Made by a program: the position numbers and the translations under genes
The notes under the pieces: generated by a model
Told to the model about the DNA's origin: nothing
What the model saw: the letters and a program-made list of their open reading frames with translations, nothing else
The model's database searches: none
Source: Clostridiaceae bacterium
Lineage (GTDB): Bacteria; Bacillota; Clostridia; Oscillospirales; Acutalibacteraceae
DNA length: 7,518 bases
NCBI GenBank assembly: GCA_016293225.1
Contig: JAEDEQ010000079.1
Coordinates: 1 to 7,518, forward strand
Direction: 5' to 3'
Part shown: piece after piece, positions 6,249-7,518 of the stretch
Numbering within the stretch: position 1 is the first letter of the stretch
How the letters are laid out: every line of letters starts with the position of its first letter

Positions 6249-6283
6249 CAAACCGCGGCGGAAAATGCAGTATCAACAGCGCA

Positions 6284-6320
6284 ATATTTATCAAATATGT
6301 ATTGATTTTTTCCTTTTTTT
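6284..6320 (+). terminator. Possible weak terminator after the phosphatase gene
   Basis: ATATTT (6284-6289), a three-base loop and AAATAT (6293-6298) form an AT-only hairpin. T-runs follow at 6306-6311 and 6314-6320. The stem is weak and six bases separate it from the first T-run, so read-through into the next gene is likely. Confidence 0.3.
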
Positions 6321-6330
6321 AGCTTAATAT
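6302..6330 (+). promoter_or_regulatory. Predicted promoter of the aldehyde dehydrogenase gene
   Basis: TTGATT (6302-6307), 17 bases, then TAATAT (6325-6330). The spacer is almost entirely T on this strand. The transcript would start near 6337, giving a leader of about 46 bases. The AT-rich setting makes chance matches easier. Confidence 0.5.
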
Positions 6331-6382
6331 ATACAATGTAAAAAAAGCAATCGCTGATTATTAAAAGGAGATGTTTTGAACA

Positions 6383-7518
6383 ATGGCAGATATCAAAATT
6401 CTCAAGTACTTTGCCGGTGGAGAATGGCTTGAGTCAAAGACCGACAAGTATATGGATATCCACAACCCCAGCACGGGCGAGGTAATTGCACGCACACCCT
6501 GCTGCACCGTTGATGAGGTTGAAGAGGCCGTTCAGAGCGCAAAGGAAGCGTTCAAAACCTGGTCGCAGACCCCGGTCATGAAAAGGACTCAGGTTCTTTA
6601 CAAGTTCCGCGAGCTTCTTGTTGAGCATATGGACGAGCTTGCAACCCTCTGCGCCGTTGAGCACGGCAAGGTCTATAATGAGGCAAAGGGCGATATCCTC
6701 AAGGTTAAAGAGCCCGTTGAGCTTGCCCTCAGCGCTCCCTCGCTCACCATGGGCGACAGCATGAGAGATACCTCAAGCGGCTATGACACCACACTTTATT
6801 ATGAGCCCGTGGGCGTTTTTGCCGGCATTGTTCCGTTCAACTTTCCCGGAATGATTCCGATGGGCTGGATGGTTCCCTGCTGCATTGCCGCCGGTAACAC
6901 CATCGTTCTCAAGCTTAACTCTCAGACTCCGATGACCGCAATGAGACTTTGCGATCTTCTTGTTGAAGCCGGTCTGCCCAAGGGCGTTGTCAACCTTGTC
7001 ACCTGCACGCGCCACGAGGCCGATATGCTCCTCACTCACCCGGACATCAAGGGTATCACCTTTGTTGGCACAACCGGAGTCGGTCAGCACGTTTACGCAA
7101 CCGCCGCCGGAACCGGCAAGAGAGTTCAGTGCCTTTGCGAGGCTAAGAACCACGCTCTTGTTCTTGAGGACGCAGCCCTTGAACGCAGCGCAAGGGGCAT
7201 CATCAACTCCGCATTCGGCTGCGCGGGCGAACGCTGCATGGCTCTTCCTGTTGTTGTGGCTCAGGAAAGCATTGCAGACAAGCTTGTTGCTCTGCTCAAG
7301 CAGTACGCCTCGGAGCTGAAGCTCGGCGCCGCATATGACAAGACCTCAACCCTCGGCCCCGTTGTTTCCGCCGCTCACAAGGAGCGTGTTATCGGCTGGA
7401 TCAACAAGGGTATCGAGGAGGGTGCAACGCTTGTTCTTGACGGCAGGAATGTTACCGTTCCCGGCCTTGAGGGCGGCTACTTTGTCGGCCCGACTATCCT
7501 TGACCACGTTACCGAGGA
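6383..7518 (+). CDS. mmsA: CoA-acylating methylmalonate-semialdehyde dehydrogenase family (MmsA/IolA-like), N-terminal 378 residues (partial)
   Basis: Enzymes of this family oxidise (methyl)malonate semialdehyde with NAD+ and CoA to propionyl- or acetyl-CoA, releasing CO2; they serve valine, inositol and beta-alanine breakdown. Seen here are PFNFPGMIP (151-159, oxyanion N153), the cofactor-site Lys in VLKL (K177), the glycine turn FVGTTGVG (227-234) and the catalytic Cys in AGERCMAL (C285), a block close to the MmsA signature. At the site of the hydrolytic enzymes' general base (ELGGK) it reads LCEAKNH, so the Glu is Leu251, consistent with CoA rather than water as acceptor. Oddities are K107 where IolA has Arg, KLNS in place of KPSE, and 11 cysteines. 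The substrate may therefore differ. ATG 6383 is the first in-frame start after a stop; AAAAGGAG (6363-6370) is 12 bases away. About 110 residues lie past the right edge. Confidence 0.85.
   Translation, partial: MADIKILKYFAGGEWLESKTDKYMDIHNPSTGEVIARTPCCTVDEVEEAVQSAKEAFKTWSQTPVMKRTQVLYKFRELLVEHMDELATLCAVEHGKVYNEAKGDILKVKEPVELALSAPSLTMGDSMRDTSSGYDTTLYYEPVGVFAGIVPFNFPGMIPMGWMVPCCIAAGNTIVLKLNSQTPMTAMRLCDLLVEAGLPKGVVNLVTCTRHEADMLLTHPDIKGITFVGTTGVGQHVYATAAGTGKRVQCLCEAKNHALVLEDAALERSARGIINSAFGCAGERCMALPVVVAQESIADKLVALLKQYASELKLGAAYDKTSTLGPVVSAAHKERVIGWINKGIEEGATLVLDGRNVTVPGLEGGYFVGPTILDHVTE

Noticed and set aside
6773..7153. Minus-strand open frame opposite the aldehyde dehydrogenase
   Set aside because: Complementary to a conserved dehydrogenase reading frame; no ribosome site or domain.

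Overview
The window looks like chromosomal DNA of an anaerobic, low-to-mid GC Firmicute, most likely a gut-type clostridium. The reasons are a pyruvate:ferredoxin oxidoreductase gene, strong AGGAGG-type ribosome sites, canonical TTGACA/TATAAT-type promoters, AT-rich spacers and many cysteine codons in the metabolic enzymes. Taxonomy is inferred from style and gene content only. I see no tRNA, rRNA, CRISPR array, transposase or phage gene.

Layout. (1) 1-1832, minus strand: the first 610 residues of nifJ (pyruvate:ferredoxin/flavodoxin oxidoreductase), running off the left edge. (2) 1833-2212: a 380-bp divergent control region. It holds an extended -10 promoter for nifJ, a perfect TTGAT-N4-ATCAA dyad (FNR-box form) over the predicted nifJ start site, an AT palindrome, a 61-nt segment that can fold as a three-way junction, three GACAAA repeats and a near-consensus promoter for the rightward gene. 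(3) 2213-4056, plus strand: a two-gene unit with an acyltransferase of the condensation/alcohol-acetyltransferase fold (HxxxDG) followed, with almost no gap, by a small zinc-ribbon protein with four membrane segments. (4) 4057-4126: a spacer between converging genes, containing a strong hairpin terminator. (5) 4127-5434, minus strand: an FAD-dependent oxidoreductase resembling geranylgeranyl-reductase/PHBH-fold proteins. (6) 5435-5603: a divergent promoter region. (7) 5604-6248, plus strand: a HAD-superfamily phosphatase with a DWNGT motif I. (8) 6249-6382: an AT-rich spacer with a weak hairpin/T-run and a promoter. (9) 6383-7518, plus strand: the first 378 residues of a CoA-acylating aldehyde dehydrogenase of the methylmalonate-semialdehyde dehydrogenase (MmsA/IolA) family, running off the right edge.

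How the genes may work together: NifJ makes acetyl-CoA and reduced ferredoxin from pyruvate, and the MmsA-like enzyme makes an acyl-CoA from a semialdehyde. Both feed the acyl-CoA pool that an HxxxDG acyltransferase would draw on, but there is no direct evidence linking them. The acyltransferase/zinc-ribbon pair is the least understood unit. The flavoprotein facing it could act on a hydrophobic substrate, but it has its own promoter. The usable start codons of three genes (TTG 2213, ATG 3532, ATG 5434) lie downstream of the longest possible starts; promoter or ribosome-site positions decide each case.
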